Shown here piece after piece: positions 24,786-33,945 of a stretch of DNA of 64,000 nucleotides. The DNA is taken from contig NZ_MUYM01000087.1 in the NCBI RefSeq assembly GCF_002150765.1, positions 1 to 64,000 on the forward strand, read 5' to 3'. Both the position numbers and the translations under genes were made by a program. The notes beneath the pieces are model-generated. The model did not search any database and was not told the origin of the DNA. It saw only the letters and a list, made by a program, of their open reading frames with translations. Origin of the DNA: Lentzea kentuckyensis. Its GTDB lineage: Bacteria > Actinomycetota > Actinomycetes > Mycobacteriales > Pseudonocardiaceae. Within the stretch, counting starts at the first letter, position 1; each line of letters starts with the position of its first letter.

Positions 24786-25472
24786 CTACCAGGGCAGAGG
24801 GCCCTCGGCGTCGAAGTAACCACCCGTCGGCCCGTCCGGTCCGATCTGCGCCATCCGCACGATGATCTCGGCGCCCTGCTCCACGGTCTGGCGTCCGGTC
24901 CCCCGATTCAGATCGGTGGCGGTGAACCCGGGCTCGACAGCGTTGATCCGCATCTGGGGGAACGCCTTCGCGTACTGCAAGGTGACCATGTTCACCGCGG
25001 CCTTCGAGACCGGATAGGCCACCCCGGGATACCCGCCACCAGCGGCGGCCGTGGCCAAAGACGCCAGCCGGCTGCTCACGTTCACCACGACAGGCGCCGC
25101 GGACCGCTCCAGCAACGGCAGAAAAGCGTGCAGCACCCGGACCATCCCGAACAGGTTGACCTCGAACGTCTCCCGCATCAGATCCGCCGTGACGTCCGCC
25201 GCGCCGACCACGCCCGACTCGGTCCACTCGGGAGCGATGCCGGCGTTGTTGATCAGCACGTCCAAGGACTCGACAACGGAAGCCGCGGCGGCCACCGACG
25301 CGTCCGAGGTGACGTCGAGCTGGACGGGGCGTGCGCCTACTTCTTCGGCGGCGGCCTGTCCGAGCGACGGGTCACGGCTGCCCAACCACACGGTGTGACC
25401 GGCGCGAACGAGCTGGCGGGCGGACTCGAGGCCCAGGCCCTTGTTCGCGCCGGTGATCAGCACAGAAGCCAT
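24786..25472 (-). CDS. Short-chain dehydrogenase/reductase
   Basis: A 228-residue classical SDR with cofactor motif TGANKGLGLESA, NNAG, the catalytic Ser in NVSS, and YPVSK catalytic Tyr-Lys. It reduces or oxidises a small alcohol/ketone with NAD(P)H; the residues after the first strand (LGSRDP) suggest NADPH. The substrate is unknown. It converges on the STAS gene with a 2-base gap. Confidence 0.88.
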   Translation of the reverse strand: MASVLITGANKGLGLESARQLVRAGHTVWLGSRDPSLGQAAAEEVGARPVQLDVTSDASVAAAASVVESLDVLINNAGIAPEWTESGVVGAADVTADLMRETFEVNLFGMVRVLHAFLPLLERSAAPVVVNVSSRLASLATAAAGGGYPGVAYPVSKAAVNMVTLQYAKAFPQMRINAVEPGFTATDLNRGTGRQTVEQGAEIIVRMAQIGPDGPTGGYFDAEGPLPW

Positions 25473-25513
25473 ACATCCACGCTACGACCTGGAGCGCGCT
25501 CCAGCGCAAAGCA

Positions 25514-25960
25514 TCAATCCTGGCCGATGTCCTCGTACCAGAGCTCGGGCCGCTCGGCGATGAACGACGTCATCAGCGAGATCAGCTCGGGGTCCTCGAC
25601 GACCGTGATGCCCACTCCGTGCTCAGCCAGCCAGTCGTGGCCGCCGTAGAACGTCGTGGCCTCGCCGATCAGCACGTGGGAGATGCCGAACTGGCGGACC
25701 AGGCCGCTGCAGTACCAGCACGGCGACAGGGTCGTGACCATCGTGGTGCCGCGGTAGCCGCGCTGGCGGCCGGCGTTGCGGAAGGCCGAGGTCTCCGCGT
25801 GCATGGAGGCGTCGCCGTCCTGCACGCGGCGGTTGTGGCCCCGGCCCAGCAGACGGCCGTCGCCGTCGAAGAGCGCCGCGCCGATGGGGATTCCGCCCTC
25901 GGCGAGTCCCATCCGCGCCTCTTCGACGGCGACGGCCAGCATGTCTGAAGCAGCGGTCAT
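25514..25960 (-). CDS. Yeast-type cytosine deaminase
   Basis: A 148-residue zinc deaminase with H54-A-E56 and PCWYC (Cys81, Cys84) zinc/catalytic motifs. The C-terminal tail, FIAERPELWYEDIGQ, closely follows that of yeast Fcy1, and the N-terminal half (AEGGIPIGAALFDGDGRLLG; RGHNRRVQDG) does as well. It should convert cytosine to uracil for salvage and would also activate 5-fluorocytosine. Bacteria more often use the unrelated CodA. A general nucleoside/guanine deaminase role is less likely. It lies 9 bases downstream of the M6 protease gene on the same strand. Confidence 0.82.
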   Translation of the reverse strand: MTAASDMLAVAVEEARMGLAEGGIPIGAALFDGDGRLLGRGHNRRVQDGDASMHAETSAFRNAGRQRGYRGTTMVTTLSPCWYCSGLVRQFGISHVLIGEATTFYGGHDWLAEHGVGITVVEDPELISLMTSFIAERPELWYEDIGQD

Positions 25961-25969
25961 CGGACCAAG

Positions 25970-28294
25970 CTACTTCGTCTTGAACAACTTCACCGTCATC
26001 GACGTGCCGGACTGACGGAGAACACGAAGTCCGACGCCGACGGCGGGCAGCTTCACGCCCGCGTTGGGCTGTTCGGCGAACCAGAACTGCTTGGTGTCGT
26101 CGAACGTCGGCTGGGCCGCGGCGCCGCGGATGTAGGACGCCTTGCCGTTGACGTGCAACGTGAAGGAGTCCGACTTCTGCAGCCCGAACGGCGCGTCGTA
26201 GCCGCCGACGGCCGTCGACCAGCGCTGACCCTCCAGGTTGTAGAGCGGCGCCGGGTTGGCGTCGATCGGCAGGATCAGGCCCTCACCAGGGTGTTCGCTG
26301 ACGTTGTTGTCGAGGAACGAGGTGTTCCACAGCGACACGAGCAGGCCGTCCTGGTACGGGAAGTGCTCCACGTAGTCGGGCTTGTCCGGGAAGCTGTAGC
26401 GGTACGGACCGGTCTTGTTGTACTTGCCGTACGACTCGTAGGTTCGGTTCGACGCGATGTAGAACTGGTCGAACGCCTTGGTTTCCTTGCCCTCGGTCGT
26501 ACGGAATCCACGCGTGGTCCACACGCCGGCGGTCTCACCACCGTCCGTGAGCACCGGGGTGCCGTCGGCGACGACCGAAATGGCGTCCGCGAAGAAACCT
26601 TGCAGCGCAAGGGCACCGTCAGTCCGGTAGGCCAGGCGCAGCTTGGTCTGCTTGCCCGCGTAGGCGTCCAGGGGGACGGTCAGGTCGACCCACTGGCCAC
26701 CGGACGACGCGCTCAACGCGGGCGCGTCGGCCGAGTCGCGCTGGAAGGGCGCGCCGTTCGCCACGCCGTCGAGCTGGGTCCAGCTGCCGTCCTCATTGGA
26801 CGCTTCGACGTAGAGGTAGTCGTAGTCCACCTCGATGTCGTAACGGGCCTTCAACGACAGCGACGCCGTCGACTTGCCGCGCAGGTCCAGCGGGACCGTC
26901 ATGGAGTTGTCGAGGTCGTTGCCCTTCTCGCTCCACCACATCTTGCTGCCCGCGAAGGGTGCGCCGTAGTCGAACGACTTGGAGATGTCCGGCAGCACCA
27001 CGACGAGCCCCTGGGCCTTCGCCGAGTTGTACTCGTGCGGGCCGAGTTCGAAGACGCGTTCCTGGCCCGCGACCGCGACTTCGTAGTCGAGCCAGCCGAG
27101 CTGCAGCTTGTCCCACGCGGAGAACTCGTTGGCGCGCTCGCCGGGCACCTCGCCGGGGCCGCTCACCCGGTTCTGGGCCATGATCGACCACCAGTTGACG
27201 CCGTTCGAGCCGCCGGCGGTGTCGTAGTGGTCCGGCAGGCCGAGGTCGTGGCCGAACTCGTGCGCGAAGACGCTCACGCCGCCGTTCTCGGGCTGCACGG
27301 TGTAGTCGCCGACCCAGATGCCGGTGTCGCCGATCTGCGCGCCACCGAGCTTGTTGGTGCCGGGACCGGTCGAGTAGTTCTTGAACGCGTACCCGCGGTG
27401 GCTCCAGAGCGCGTCCTCGCCCTGCCACGGGTCACCGTCGGCCTGGTCGCCACCGGCGTGCACGATCTGGAGGTGGTCTATGTAGCCGTCGGCCTCGTTG
27501 AAGTCACCGTCGGCGTCGTAGTCGTAGCGGTCCCACACGTCGTACTCGGCCAGCGCCGCCTTGATCTGCGCGGTCGTCCTGCCCGCCGCCTGCTGGTCGG
27601 CGACCCACTGCGTGACCGCGTCCTTGATCAGCTCACGCGAGTTGTTGCAGATGTTGTCGCCGCACGGGTAACCGTTGCTGCGGCCGTAGCGGGCCTCGTT
27701 GTACTTGACCTTGACCCAGTCGGTGACGGTGCCGGAGACCGTGTACCGGCCACTCGACTGCTTGTCGTAGAAGTTCGCGACGGAGTTGGCGTCCTTCTTG
27801 CGGGAGAAGTAGAGGTCCTGGAAGTACTGGCGGCTGAAGTCCGGGTGCCAGATCGTGGTGTTGTCGACGGCCCGGTCGGGCTCGGGGATCTGGTTGCGCA
27901 CCGGCCCTTCGAACCGCTGCGGGCCCGGCGTGTTCGGGTTCGTGTCGCGGTCCGGGTAGTCCGGGTGCCGCTCGTTGCCGAACTCCGCGAGGATGACGAA
28001 GATCTTGTCGGTCTTCTCCCGCTTGAGCTCGACGTACTGGTCCTTGTTCTGCTTCTTGCCGACCTTCGCGACGGTGCTGGTGCCGCGCTTCTCGGTCGTC
28101 GCCTGACCGGTCAGCACGTCGGCCAGCGCCTGCTGCTTCAACGCGCGGCGCTTGATCTCCAGCTCGTGGGGCTGCTCGTCGGACTGCCGCGTCTCCTGCT
28201 TCTCGGGCTGCGCGGGCGGCGTCGCGGTGGCCGGGGTGACCAGGCCTGCCGTGACGAGCGTGAACACCGCTGCTCCCGCCAGAACTCTTCGCAC
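25970..28294 (-). CDS. Secreted M6-family (immune inhibitor A-like) metalloprotease
   Basis: This 774-residue protease has a signal peptide ((V)RRVLAGAAVFTLVTAG), a propeptide to about residue 110 and an M6 catalytic domain with HEFGHDLGLPD (H345, E346, H349, D355 visible). The C-terminal half has a beta-rich MAM/lectin-like region. GTG start with GAGGAGGGG five bases upstream. The longer frame upstream is not needed. It is divergent from the exported subtilase, from which it is separated by a 161-base shared promoter region. Confidence 0.9.
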   Translation of the reverse strand: MRRVLAGAAVFTLVTAGLVTPATATPPAQPEKQETRQSDEQPHELEIKRRALKQQALADVLTGQATTEKRGTSTVAKVGKKQNKDQYVELKREKTDKIFVILAEFGNERHPDYPDRDTNPNTPGPQRFEGPVRNQIPEPDRAVDNTTIWHPDFSRQYFQDLYFSRKKDANSVANFYDKQSSGRYTVSGTVTDWVKVKYNEARYGRSNGYPCGDNICNNSRELIKDAVTQWVADQQAAGRTTAQIKAALAEYDVWDRYDYDADGDFNEADGYIDHLQIVHAGGDQADGDPWQGEDALWSHRGYAFKNYSTGPGTNKLGGAQIGDTGIWVGDYTVQPENGGVSVFAHEFGHDLGLPDHYDTAGGSNGVNWWSIMAQNRVSGPGEVPGERANEFSAWDKLQLGWLDYEVAVAGQERVFELGPHEYNSAKAQGLVVVLPDISKSFDYGAPFAGSKMWWSEKGNDLDNSMTVPLDLRGKSTASLSLKARYDIEVDYDYLYVEASNEDGSWTQLDGVANGAPFQRDSADAPALSASSGGQWVDLTVPLDAYAGKQTKLRLAYRTDGALALQGFFADAISVVADGTPVLTDGGETAGVWTTRGFRTTEGKETKAFDQFYIASNRTYESYGKYNKTGPYRYSFPDKPDYVEHFPYQDGLLVSLWNTSFLDNNVSEHPGEGLILPIDANPAPLYNLEGQRWSTAVGGYDAPFGLQKSDSFTLHVNGKASYIRGAAAQPTFDDTKQFWFAEQPNAGVKLPAVGVGLRVLRQSGTSMTVKLFKTK

Positions 28295-28455
28295 TTCGTC
28301 CCCTCCTCGGATCCGGAGGGGCACGCTACGTAGCCGCACGATCGCTCGACACGTCCGAAAGTCGGTTGTCGGCACGACTCTCCGGCTGGACCTTTCGGCG
28401 GGCAGCCGTTCGGCGTATAACCGACTCCGGGTCGGGGCTGATCCAGGGAGTCCAC

Positions 28456-29955
28456 ATGAGACGTCTTCTCCCGGCTGCCGCCGCCCTGGTGCTGGTCACC
28501 TGGGGCGCTGCCGCGACAGCCGCTCCTGCCGCGCCGTCCGGATACCTCATCGGCAGCGCCACTCCGCTGACCACCGCCCAGGTCGACCAGTTGAAGGCCG
28601 CCGGTGCCCAGTTGCACACGACCTACCGCAACTTCGGTGGCGCGGCCGCCGCCATCCCGAGCTCCAAGATCGCGTCGGTGCGCGCGCTGCCGTTCGTGAC
28701 GTCGGTGAGCCCGGACCCGATCCGCACACTCGCGGCCTTCTCCGACCCGGCGGCGGCCCCGTTGCCGAACGCCCCGTACTGGCACGACCAGATGGATCTG
28801 GAGAACGTGTCGCGGACCGGAACGGGCGTGTGGGTGGCGGTGCTCGACTCCGGCTTCTACCCGAACTGGCGCGACTACTTCGTCGAGAGCGACGTCCTGA
28901 CCGACAAGGCGCGCGCGTTCCTGGGCGTCTTGGGCAACCCCAACGACAACCAGTGGGACTCGGGCAGCGACCCGCACGGCATGGCGACCGCCGCGACGAT
29001 CACCGGTCATCGTTTCGCGGACGACACCAACGAGGGCGGCTGGGGCACCGGCTACGCGACGGGTTCTCCCGGCACTCGCTGGATCCCCGGCGTGGCGCCA
29101 GGAGCCAAGGTCATCCCGGTGAAGGTGTGCGAGCCGATCGGTTGCTTCGGCAGCGCCATCAACGCCGGCGTCGACTACGTGACGTCGTTGAAGAAGGCCA
29201 ATCCGCGCCAGCCGGTCGTGATCAACGCGTCGCTGGGCGGCGCCGGCCTCGACGCCGTCGAGAAGGCGGCGCTGGACGCGGCGGTCAAGGCGGGCGTCGT
29301 GGTGGTCGCGTCCGCGGGCAACGAGGGCGACGCGGGCATGGGCTTCCCGGCCGCGTACGAGCCGGTCGTCTCGGTCGGCGCGGGCGGCTGGACACGGCAG
29401 TGGAACGACTACCCCGACAAGACGTGGTGGCTGGACGACGTGCCGGAGACAGGCGTGTCCGAGGTGTACGTGACGGGGTTCTCGTCGCGGCAGAAGGCAG
29501 GCCAGTACCTGGACGTCGTGTCGGAGGGCCGCTACCTGCTGCTGCCGTACCCGTGCGTGAACCTGTACAAGGACGGCCAGGTCACGCCGTCCACGAACAA
29601 CCGCACCTGCGCTGCGAAGGCCACGCCGGACAACGCCTCCGCCGCACCGTTCCAGTACCTCTTCATGAGCGGCACCAGCTTCTCCAGCCCGGCCGTGGCC
29701 GGCGTGGTGGCGCTGATGCTGGAGCAGAACCCCGGACTGTCCAATGCGGACGCCGCGACGGGCACGCTCACCGATCCCGCGTCGTGGGGGCCCGGTGAGC
29801 TGGAACGCCGGCTGGAAGCGTCGGCGACGCCTCTCGCGCCGGGCTCGGTGACCGTCACGCACCGGACCGGTGCTCCACTGGTCGAGACGTGGGGCGCGGA
29901 CGCCATCGGGCACGGCTGGGTGTTCGCGGACGACGCGGTGAACGCGGCTGGCTGA
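28456..29955 (+). CDS. Secreted S8 subtilisin-like serine protease
   Basis: A 499-residue exported subtilase: a signal peptide (MRRLLPAAAALVLVTWGAAA), an inhibitor-like propeptide with VRALPFVTSVSPDP, and a catalytic domain with Asp131 (VLDSG), His174 (DPHGMA) and Ser408 (GTSFSSP). The oxyanion Asn lies in SAGNEG. ATG preceded by AGGGAG. The shared upstream region with the M6 protease gene suggests coordinate expression of extracellular proteases. Confidence 0.92.
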   Translation: MRRLLPAAAALVLVTWGAAATAAPAAPSGYLIGSATPLTTAQVDQLKAAGAQLHTTYRNFGGAAAAIPSSKIASVRALPFVTSVSPDPIRTLAAFSDPAAAPLPNAPYWHDQMDLENVSRTGTGVWVAVLDSGFYPNWRDYFVESDVLTDKARAFLGVLGNPNDNQWDSGSDPHGMATAATITGHRFADDTNEGGWGTGYATGSPGTRWIPGVAPGAKVIPVKVCEPIGCFGSAINAGVDYVTSLKKANPRQPVVINASLGGAGLDAVEKAALDAAVKAGVVVVASAGNEGDAGMGFPAAYEPVVSVGAGGWTRQWNDYPDKTWWLDDVPETGVSEVYVTGFSSRQKAGQYLDVVSEGRYLLLPYPCVNLYKDGQVTPSTNNRTCAAKATPDNASAAPFQYLFMSGTSFSSPAVAGVVALMLEQNPGLSNADAATGTLTDPASWGPGELERRLEASATPLAPGSVTVTHRTGAPLVETWGADAIGHGWVFADDAVNAAG

Positions 29956-29975
29956 GCTGTTGACCGATCGCCTGG

Positions 29976-30012
29976 CACGTCGGGAGAGTGGGAGGTTCCG
30001 TTCCCCGACGTG
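29976..30012 (+). terminator. Possible terminator hairpin after the subtilase gene
   Basis: CACGTCGGG and CCCGACGTG form nine-base inverted arms around a 19-base loop just after the subtilase stop and before the transporter start. There is no T-run, so the assignment is tentative. Confidence 0.35.
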
Positions 30013-30026
30013 TCGGGAGGTCGACA

Positions 30027-31526
30027 GTGCCGTCATCAGGGTCGTCGATGCAGATCGGAGTGAGCAGGCCGCCGCTGGACGTGGCTGACCTGCCGGCACC
30101 CGAGGAAGTCTTCAAGGTTGGGAAACTGGGGCCGCGGCAGGTGGTCCAGTTCGTGATCGGCCCGAGCCTGATCGCGCTCGGCATCTCGATCGGCAGCGGC
30201 GAGTGGTTGCTCGGCCCGCAGGCCGTCGGCAAGTTCGGCTTCGTCGGCATCGGCTGGGTGATCACCGTGTCGGCGCTGCTGCAGACGTTCTACAACGTGG
30301 AGATCGCGCGCTACGTCGTGGCGACCGGCGAGGTCCCGGTCGTGGGCTGGGGCAGGGTGCCGCCGGGCTGGAAGTTCTGGGTGCCGGTGTCGCTGCTGGT
30401 CTTCTACTTCGCGTTCATCTTCGGCGGCTGGGCGGCGGGCGCCGGACAGGGACTCTTCGCGCTGATCACCGGCCGCGGCTACCGGCCGGACGAGATCGAG
30501 TACGTGCGGCTGCTCGCCATCGGCCTGCTGGTCGTCGTCTTCCTGATCACCGCGGGCGCCCGCAAGGTGTCGCGGGCCCTGGAGCTCACGAACTGGGTGC
30601 TCGTCGGCACGTTGCTGCTGGTCCTGATCATCGTCACGGTCCTGATCGTGCCGTTCTCCACGTGGTCCGAGGGCCTGCGCGGCCTGGTGACCCCGGCCGC
30701 GCCTCCCGCCGGCATCACCGCGACACAGCTGGGCGGGCTCGCCGGGTTCACCGCGCTGGCGTCCGGACTGAACTGGTACGCGATGAACCACTACCGCGAC
30801 AAGGGTTACGGGATGGGCCACCACGTGGGTTACCTCGCGGGCATGCGCGGTGGGAAGGTCGACGTGCGACCGGTCGGTGTGACCTTTGTGGACACTCCGG
30901 CGAACGCCTCGCTGTGGCGCCGCTGGTACCGGCTGCTGCTGATCGACCAGTGGGCGGTGTTCTTCGTCGGCGCGATGCTCGGCATGCTCCTGCCGACCGT
31001 GCTCATGGCGCACATCGTCGCCGTGTCCGGGAAGCAACCGACCGCGGCGAACGTGCCGACGTTCTCCGCGGAACAGCTGGGGATCCTGTACGGCCAGGGC
31101 ATGTTCTACCTGATGCTGGTGGTGGGCGTGCTGGTGCTGTTCTCCACGCAGCTCGGCATCTTCGAGGCACTCGTGCGCAACTTCACCGACGCCGCGCACG
31201 CGGTCTCGCCCCGGCTGCGCCAGCGGATCGAGGACGACCCGCGCCGGTTCTACTACCCGTTCATGCTGCTCGTGCTGGTGATCATCGGCGTCGCGCTGCA
31301 CCTGGCGTTGCCGGTGGAGCTCGTGCAGATCTCGGCGAACATGTCGAACCTGGGCGCGTTGATGTTCCCGTTCGCGTTGATGTACCTGAACTCCCGGCTG
31401 CCGCGCCCGGCCCGGCCGCGGTGGTGGCACCACGTGATCCTGGTGCTGAACGTGGTGTTCTTCGGGTTCTTCTTCGTGAACTTCGTCTACGAGTTCTTCA
31501 CGGGAGGTCCTCTGGTGCGGTTCTGA
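30027..31526 (+). CDS. Nramp-related membrane transporter
   Basis: A 499-residue protein with about 11-12 membrane segments, starting with the Nramp-like GPSLIALGISIGSGEWLLGP helix. The usual Nramp metal-binding DPGN of helix 1 is replaced by SIGSGE and no MPHN motif is seen in the helix-6 region (ALASGLNWYAMNHY). It therefore looks like a divergent branch whose substrate may not be Mn2+/Fe2+. The GTG start is preferred because GGGAGG lies 6 bases upstream; an ATG seven codons later is an alternative. Confidence 0.72.
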   Translation: MPSSGSSMQIGVSRPPLDVADLPAPEEVFKVGKLGPRQVVQFVIGPSLIALGISIGSGEWLLGPQAVGKFGFVGIGWVITVSALLQTFYNVEIARYVVATGEVPVVGWGRVPPGWKFWVPVSLLVFYFAFIFGGWAAGAGQGLFALITGRGYRPDEIEYVRLLAIGLLVVVFLITAGARKVSRALELTNWVLVGTLLLVLIIVTVLIVPFSTWSEGLRGLVTPAAPPAGITATQLGGLAGFTALASGLNWYAMNHYRDKGYGMGHHVGYLAGMRGGKVDVRPVGVTFVDTPANASLWRRWYRLLLIDQWAVFFVGAMLGMLLPTVLMAHIVAVSGKQPTAANVPTFSAEQLGILYGQGMFYLMLVVGVLVLFSTQLGIFEALVRNFTDAAHAVSPRLRQRIEDDPRRFYYPFMLLVLVIIGVALHLALPVELVQISANMSNLGALMFPFALMYLNSRLPRPARPRWWHHVILVLNVVFFGFFFVNFVYEFFTGGPLVRF

Positions 31527-31532
31527 ACCCCG

Positions 31533-31862
31533 TCACTTCGGCGGTAGCTCTTCCACGAACTCGCGGCACCGCGCGATCCAGTCCTCCAGCGCCTCGTCCT
31601 CCGCGACCGCCTCTCCCGCCACGATCACCCACCCCTTCATCGGCCGGCCGGTGAAGTCGAAGACGCGCGCGCCCGGCTGGGCGAGCGCGTCTTCCTGCGC
31701 TTCGGGGCCCACGCGGGCGATCAGGTCGTCGCCCATCACTCCTACCAGCAAGTTTCCGTGCCAGAGGAACGCGATGCCACCGAACATCTTCTTCGCGTTG
31801 ATGCCGGGCAGGCCGCCGAGCGACTCGCCGAGGCGGTGTGCCAGTCCTTCGTCGTACGCCAC
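31533..31862 (-). CDS. TfoX N-terminal-domain protein
   Basis: A 109-residue single-domain protein with the TfoX_N pattern: KKMFGGIAFLWHGNLLVGVMG and PMKGWVIVAGEAVAEDEALE. The family is named for a competence regulator, but such stand-alone actinobacterial proteins are not shown to act in competence. It converges with the transporter gene (6-base gap). Confidence 0.85.
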   Translation of the reverse strand: MAYDEGLAHRLGESLGGLPGINAKKMFGGIAFLWHGNLLVGVMGDDLIARVGPEAQEDALAQPGARVFDFTGRPMKGWVIVAGEAVAEDEALEDWIARCREFVEELPPK

Positions 31863-31947
31863 GCTCTGAATACTGTCTCAGCGAGTTGCCAGGCGCCTCT
31901 CAGATTCGTGTGGCTTCATGGACGTACAGGACATATAGGAGGCCATC

Positions 31948-32220
31948 TTGTTCGGCGTTGTCGGCTTCGTGCTCGGGTGGCTCTTGACGCTGTTCATCCT
32001 CGTGATGATCGGCCGGATGATCGTGGACTGGGCCGTCACCCTGCAGGCACGGGGTGACTGGGTGTGGAAGGTGCGCCGGGTGACGCACGGGATCACCGAA
32101 CCGGTGCTCGCGCCAGTGCGGAAGGTGCTGCCGCCGCTGCGGTTCGGCGGGTTCGGGCTGGACCTGGCGTTCACCGTGGTGTTCATCGCGGCGCTCATCC
32201 TCAGGTCGATCGTGTGGTGA
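31948..32220 (+). CDS. YggT-family membrane protein
   Basis: A 90-residue protein with N- and C-terminal hydrophobic segments separated by a basic loop (WKVRRVTHGITEPVLAPVRK), which is the YggT pattern. YggT proteins lie near division genes elsewhere; here the context gives no clue. TTG start with AGGAGG five bases upstream. Its last 20 bases overlap the convergent flavoprotein gene. Confidence 0.85.
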   Translation: MFGVVGFVLGWLLTLFILVMIGRMIVDWAVTLQARGDWVWKVRRVTHGITEPVLAPVRKVLPPLRFGGFGLDLAFTVVFIAALILRSIVW

Positions 32221-33736
32221 GGACACCTGGGTTGAGCAGGCCCTGAGGGTCGAGCGCGGCCTTGGCGCCGGACAACGCCGCGCCGAACACGTCCGGACGT
32301 TGCCGCAGGTACCAGGGCATGTGGTCGCGGCCGACGGCGTGGTGGTGGGTGATGGTGCCGCCGGCGCTGATCAGCGCCTCGGACACGGCGGCCTTGATCT
32401 CGTCCCACTGCGCGGTGAGGCTGCCCCACCGGCCCGGCGCGTAGATCCCGTAGTAGGGCGCGGGGCCGTCCGGGTAGACGTGGGTGAAGCGGCACGTGAC
32501 GACACCGATGCCGCACACCTCCCGCAACGCCGCCGTCGCCGCCTCCACAACGGACGCGTGCAGCTCAGCGAACCGGTCCCAGGTGCACGCCGTCTCGAAC
32601 GTCTCGGTGATCATCCCGTGCTGCGCCATCGCGTCCCGCTGGTAAGGCATGCGCAGGAACGACTTCCGCCACTGCTGCGCCGCGCCCTCCACGACCTCGC
32701 CGCCACCGCAGAGTTCCAGCGCACGGGCGAGCTTCCCGTCGACCGGATGATCAGCGGACTCGAACGCGAGCACCAGCACGGCCTGTGCCGACCCGGCGTT
32801 GAGGAACGCCTCCGCGGGGTCCAGCAGACGGCAGTTCGCCGGATACAACCCGGACTGCGCGATCAGCCGTGCCGCCTCGACGGCACGTTCCCACGACGCG
32901 AACCGCACCGAGGCCCCGGCGCGATGAACCGGGGGCGCCTGCAACCGCATCCACGCCTCGGTGATCACCCCCAAAGTGCCTTCGGAGCCCAGGAAAAGGC
33001 GATCGGGCGACGGCCCTGCCCCTGACCCCGGCAGCCGCCGCGACTCGGAGATCCCCTGCGGCGTGACGACCCGCAGCGACTCGGTCAGGTCGTCGATGTG
33101 CGTGTAGAGCGTGGCGTAGTGACCGCCGGCCCTGGTCGCGAGCCAGCCGCCGAGCGTCGAGAACTCGAACGACTGCGGGAAGTGCCGCAGCGTGAGGTCG
33201 TGTGGTTTCAACTGGGCTTCCAGCGCCGGTCCCAGCACTCCGGCCTGGATGCGCGCGGCCCGGCTGACGAGATCGACCTCCAGCACCTGGTCCAGCTTGG
33301 AGAGATCCAGCGTCACGACCCGATCGAGGTCACGTGGCTCGACCCCGCCCACGACGGAAGTGCCACCACCGAACGGAATCACCGCGACGTCGTTCTCACC
33401 GCACCAGTCCAGGACGTCCACGACGTCCTGCTCGGTGCGCGGACGGGCGACGGCGTCCGGCAACGGCCCGACGTCCCCGGCGAGGTTGCGCGTGACATCG
33501 CGGTACGCCTGCCCGCGTGCGTGGCCGAGCCGGTCGATCAGGTCAGTGGAGTAGAGGTCGCTCGGCGGCTGGATCCGCGACTTGGGTACGTCCAGCGACG
33601 ACGGGTCCGGTGGCGAGTGGAACGTCAGGTCCGCGTCCGGCAGCACCGCCCGGACCCGGTCGACCAGCGCACGGCGTTCATCGGGGGTGACGGCGTCCTC
33701 GACGCTGCCCCAGCCCCACCACGACCTCGTTGTCAT
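32201..33736 (-). CDS. FAD-binding oxidase resembling alkyl-DHAP synthase
   Basis: A 511-residue VAO/PCMH flavoprotein with the FAD motif IPFGGGTSVVGG, the segment FEFSTLGGWLATRAGGHYATL, LFLGSEGTLGVITEA, and the C-terminal HHHAVGRDHMPWY motif that in alkylglycerone-phosphate synthases supplies active-site His residues. This full set favours the AGPS-like branch over glycolate or lactate oxidases. It may use acyl-dihydroxyacetone phosphate and a fatty alcohol to make ether lipid, but no other ether-lipid gene is seen here. Convergent overlap of 20 bases with the YggT gene. Confidence 0.82.
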   Translation of the reverse strand: MTTRSWWGWGSVEDAVTPDERRALVDRVRAVLPDADLTFHSPPDPSSLDVPKSRIQPPSDLYSTDLIDRLGHARGQAYRDVTRNLAGDVGPLPDAVARPRTEQDVVDVLDWCGENDVAVIPFGGGTSVVGGVEPRDLDRVVTLDLSKLDQVLEVDLVSRAARIQAGVLGPALEAQLKPHDLTLRHFPQSFEFSTLGGWLATRAGGHYATLYTHIDDLTESLRVVTPQGISESRRLPGSGAGPSPDRLFLGSEGTLGVITEAWMRLQAPPVHRAGASVRFASWERAVEAARLIAQSGLYPANCRLLDPAEAFLNAGSAQAVLVLAFESADHPVDGKLARALELCGGGEVVEGAAQQWRKSFLRMPYQRDAMAQHGMITETFETACTWDRFAELHASVVEAATAALREVCGIGVVTCRFTHVYPDGPAPYYGIYAPGRWGSLTAQWDEIKAAVSEALISAGGTITHHHAVGRDHMPWYLRQRPDVFGAALSGAKAALDPQGLLNPGVLTTRST

Positions 33737-33761
33737 GGCGTGCCACCCTAAGCGAAACGGC

Positions 33762-33935
33762 TCAGTTCTGGAATGGCTCGAAGTGATCGAGCTTGGCCGA
33801 GGAGAGGAACGCGGCCCAGGCCGACGGCGACACCGGGATGTGGGTGGCGGGTGCCTTGCTGTCCCGGACACCAACCCCCGAACCGATCTCCACGCAGTTG
33901 TCGCCATCAGGGCTGTAGCTGCTCTTGCGCCACAC
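33762..33935 (-). CDS. DUF397 small protein
   Basis: A 57-residue frame: (V)WRKSSYSPDGDNCVEIG, then GVRDSKAPATHIPVSPSAW. This is the DUF397 family. GTG start with GAGGAGG five bases upstream. It starts 11 bases after the Scr1-type regulator stop. DUF397 proteins pair with Scr1/WhiJ-like XRE regulators in actinobacteria as a likely toxin-antitoxin or signalling couple. The genes are consistent with co-transcription. Confidence 0.88.
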   Translation of the reverse strand: MWRKSSYSPDGDNCVEIGSGVGVRDSKAPATHIPVSPSAWAAFLSSAKLDHFEPFQN

Positions 33936-33945
33936 AGTGGCCTCC

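Noticed and set aside
26153-28333. Rightward frame of over 700 codons opposite the M6 protease
   Set aside because: Val/Arg-rich mirror frame of a protein with clear HExxH and signal peptide; no motifs of its own.
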